A stretch of 6,976 nucleotides of DNA from Litorimonas sp964425355. GTDB lineage: Bacteria; Pseudomonadota; Alphaproteobacteria; Caulobacterales; Maricaulaceae. The notes below the pieces were generated by a model. The model worked only from the letters and a program-made list of their open reading frames with translations, was not told where the DNA came from and searched no databases. Positions 5,594-6,976 of the stretch are shown here, one piece after another. The stretch is from contig CAYRMO010000127.1 in the NCBI GenBank assembly GCA_964425355.1, forward strand, positions 1 to 6,976. Direction: 5' to 3'. A program made the translations under genes and the position numbers. Position 1 is the first letter of the stretch. Every line of letters begins with the position of its first letter.

Positions 5594-5599
5594 TCTCCT
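5594..5599 (-). promoter_or_regulatory. Ribosome binding site that sets the methyltransferase start
   Basis: On the minus strand this reads AGGAGA, a strong Shine-Dalgarno match just before the GTG at 5589. It favours the 203-residue protein over an open frame that extends back to 5709. The longer frame would overlap the end of the lipoprotein gene by 77 bases and would add residues without family resemblance. Confidence 0.8.
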
Positions 5600-5632
5600 A
5601 TTTCTGCTTTAGAATTGTCCGACCAGACGCCA

Positions 5633-6115
5633 TTATTTTCGGCGATAGGTATCTGTTGTACCCGTGTCTTGATCTTGCAATATAAGTTGCTCTTTGTTGG
5701 CCAAGACAATTGTCTTCACTGATTTATGTCCTGCGTCCGCTTGTCTTTGCAACTCATTGGACCAGTCTTGTGCAAGTTTACTAGAGTCTTGAGGCATGAT
5801 GAGGGCCGAGGTTTGCGTTTGTGTTAGCCCGGTGTTTGTAATGTCCCAAGTTCCACGCAATTCAACTCTTAGCTCTATCCCTTCCGCTGGTAGTTTCTGA
5901 CCCTCAATAGTCAAATTACGCGTCAGGTGAGTTTCACCATTTTTCTGAAACTTTAATACTGTGTTGATTGTCGTTGTCTGTATTCCCCGAGAGGTCATAG
6001 ATGTGGGCGTCTCTTGGACCCATGTTCCGATTATCGCTTTTTCAGGACTAAGCTCACCGGCGCAGCCTCCGAAAATCAGAGCAAAAACGAAAATACCAAA
6101 ATGAATCCACCGCAT
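5633..6115 (-). CDS. Small putative lipoprotein, lipocalin-like pattern
   Basis: This 160-residue protein begins MRWIHFGIFVFALIFGGC, a short signal peptide ending in a lipobox-like FGG-Cys18. Phe at -3 is less usual than Leu. Residue 19 is Ala, so the default outer-membrane sorting would apply. Two GTW motifs (30-32 and 88-90) each open a strand-like segment, IIGTWVQ and LRGTWDI, as in small lipocalin-like domains. The rest is Thr/Gln-rich and strand-prone. I do not recognise a named family and assign no function. The ATG follows AGGG with a spacing of about six bases. It is the first gene of a probable two-gene unit with the methyltransferase and diverges from the DUF6958-like gene across 91 bases. 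I found no convincing promoter hexamers for it. Confidence 0.75.
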   Translation of the reverse strand: MRWIHFGIFVFALIFGGCAGELSPEKAIIGTWVQETPTSMTSRGIQTTTINTVLKFQKNGETHLTRNLTIEGQKLPAEGIELRVELRGTWDITNTGLTQTQTSALIMPQDSSKLAQDWSNELQRQADAGHKSVKTIVLANKEQLILQDQDTGTTDTYRRK

Positions 6116-6156
6116 ATTTCGCCCTATCAGTCCAAATCGATTTTCGCAAAGCTGAT

Positions 6157-6185
6157 TTGAGAAAATTGTCAGACGTGGCTATAGG
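6157..6185 (+). promoter_or_regulatory. Sigma70-type promoter for the DUF6958-like gene
   Basis: TTGAGA (6157-6162) and TATAGG (6180-6185) are separated by exactly 17 bases. Transcription would begin near 6192, just before the ribosome site at 6196-6200, giving a leader of about 15 bases. This is the clearest promoter in the window. TTGTCA inside the spacer repeats the half-site seen before the AraC gene, which may be chance. Confidence 0.55.
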
Positions 6186-6206
6186 AGAATGTGAGAGGAG
6201 ATGTGT

Positions 6207-6518
6207 ATGACGGATGAGGATAGAATTGCCTGTTACACGCCGACGAAAGGGCGAGACGGTGCAACGCGCATTCCGCGGTGGAAATATGATTGCATCCGCC
6301 GCGCAATTTTAGATGAGTTAGAGGATGCGGATGAGGGTCAAATTCAGTTTAGAAATTTAGCTGAACATGTTCAAGATCGCCTGACCTCCAATCAGCTTGC
6401 AAAGCTTGGGTCCCTCAAATGGCATGTTACGACCGTGAAATTAAATTTGGAGGTCGAAGGCGAGATTGAGCGGGTGCCACGGATAACACCGCAAACCCTA
6501 CGTAAAACACAGTCATAG
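6207..6518 (+). CDS. Small DUF6958-like protein, probable winged-helix fold
   Basis: This 103-residue protein is read from the ATG at 6207, which has AGGAG (6196-6200) six bases upstream. The ATG at 6201 sits directly on that site and is rejected. The pattern resembles DUF6958: a helix with RIPRWKYDCIRRAILDEL (21-38), a middle IQFRNLAEHVQDRL helix (46-59), and KWHVTTVKLNLEVEGEIERVP (71-91). In that last segment a helix leads to a short beta wing, as in winged-helix proteins. The family call is from memory and moderate. DNA binding or a regulatory role is inference from the fold only. No signal peptide is seen. The nitrilase-family gene follows on the same strand after 62 bases. Confidence 0.7.
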   Translation: MTDEDRIACYTPTKGRDGATRIPRWKYDCIRRAILDELEDADEGQIQFRNLAEHVQDRLTSNQLAKLGSLKWHVTTVKLNLEVEGEIERVPRITPQTLRKTQS

Positions 6519-6580
6519 GGGAACCAAAAAGGGTCATAATTCTACTTGGGTTTTGGCTGTAAGTCAGGTTAAGCGAGGCC

Positions 6581-6976
6581 ATGTCAGACATTTTAAAACT
6601 CGCTCTTCCTCAGCTAGCCCCAAGGTGGCTGTCACGGGAAGATGGCATTGCTCAAGTTATACAGACCATTGAGGCGGCGTCAGAAGAGAACGCCGACCTT
6701 ATTGCATTTTCCGAAGGTTTTGTGCCGGGATATCCTTTTTGGCTTGACGGGACGGGCGGTGCCAATTTTAATAATGAAAAACAAAAAACCATTTTCGCGC
6801 ATTATTCGGATCAAGCTGTTACGATAGAAGATGGGCATTTGGACGGCGTTTGCGCCGCGCTTAAATCTGCGAATATGGCGTGTTATCTTGGCGTGATTGA
6901 ACGGCCGAGAAATAGAACCGGGCATTCGCTTTATTGTTCTTATTCATATATCTGTGAACACAAACTGACCTGGTTC
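6581..6976 (+). CDS. Nitrilase-superfamily carbon-nitrogen hydrolase (5' part, runs off the window)
   Basis: The first 132 codons are present and the gene continues past the window. The opening, LALPQLAPRWLSREDGIAQV, is the usual first strand and helix. FSEGFVPGYPFW (43-54) carries Glu45, the catalytic glutamate of nitrilases. TGGANFNN, then DQAV, then ACYLGVIERP (about 101-110) and GHSLYCSYSYI (about 115-125) follow in family order. The catalytic Lys and Cys should come after the visible part, so an intact active site cannot be confirmed. These enzymes hydrolyse nitriles or amides through a thioester intermediate; the GYPFW and GVIERP segments suggest the nitrilase branch. The ATG at 6581 is the only start, because an in-frame TAA stands at 6560-6562. 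The ribosome site GAGG (6575-6578) lies only two bases before the ATG, so it is poor. Confidence 0.94.
   Translation, partial: MSDILKLALPQLAPRWLSREDGIAQVIQTIEAASEENADLIAFSEGFVPGYPFWLDGTGGANFNNEKQKTIFAHYSDQAVTIEDGHLDGVCAALKSANMACYLGVIERPRNRTGHSLYCSYSYICEHKLTWF

Noticed and set aside
5371..5685. Plus-strand open frame opposite the methyltransferase
   Set aside because: It is a shadow frame with no ribosome site and no recognised family.
5590..5709. N-terminal extension of the methyltransferase
   Set aside because: It overlaps the lipoprotein end; the GTG at 5589 has a strong ribosome site and fits the family start.
6524..6556. CCAAAA/TTTTGG inverted repeat between the DUF6958-like gene and the nitrilase
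   Set aside because: It is only six AT-rich pairs with a 21-base loop and no T-run after it; too weak to call a terminator.
6642..6925. Open frames in other frames over the nitrilase
   Set aside because: The nitrilase frame starting at 6581 explains this region with clear family motifs.

Overview
The window looks like a chromosomal segment of an alphaproteobacterium with moderate GC (judged by eye, not counted). The best guess is a marine member of the Hyphomonadaceae/Maricaulales type. This rests on protein style only: an outer-membrane protein ending in Phe, lipoproteins, a nitrilase, an AraC regulator of the arabinose_bd type and a METTL7-like methyltransferase. There is no rRNA, tRNA, CRISPR array, insertion sequence or obvious phage gene. 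The genus is inference.

Layout: 1-108 is the tail of an ABC exporter ATPase (+). One base later, convergent, is an outer-membrane beta-barrel gene with a lipoprotein signal (-, 110-1024). A 222-base divergent intergenic region follows and holds a set of hairpins that could be a structured leader. Then comes a tight three-gene operon (+, 1247-3607): DUF1330 protein, DUF2855 protein (MDR-like fold) and a crotonase-family protein carrying the three acidic residues of dienoyl-CoA isomerase. The operon closes with a terminator-like stem that overlaps the last stop codon. The gene-free stretch 3608-3961 contains several nested inverted repeats and, next to the following gene, phased TGTC/GACA half-sites. 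An AraC-family regulator follows (+, 3962-4981). Its stop codon overlaps that of a convergent SAM-dependent methyltransferase (-, 4978-5589), which lies downstream of a small lipoprotein gene (-, 5633-6115). A divergent promoter region leads to a small DUF6958-like protein (+, 6207-6518) and a nitrilase-superfamily gene cut by the window end (+, 6581-6976).

How the genes may work together: the three-gene operon reads as a small acyl-CoA or carbonyl catabolic cassette. The crotonase would shift double bonds in a dienoyl-CoA, and the DUF2855 protein may be a non-zinc MDR-type reductase. DUF1330 proteins have a dimeric alpha/beta-barrel fold but no settled activity. The AraC regulator is a candidate controller of this operon or of itself. 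The half-sites lie before its own gene and I could not find them before the operon, so autoregulation is the better-supported reading. The lipoprotein and methyltransferase probably share a transcript. No fully novel system is proven here. The parts most worth a second look are the operon, its structured leader, the hairpin-rich gap and the 11-base-phased half-sites.
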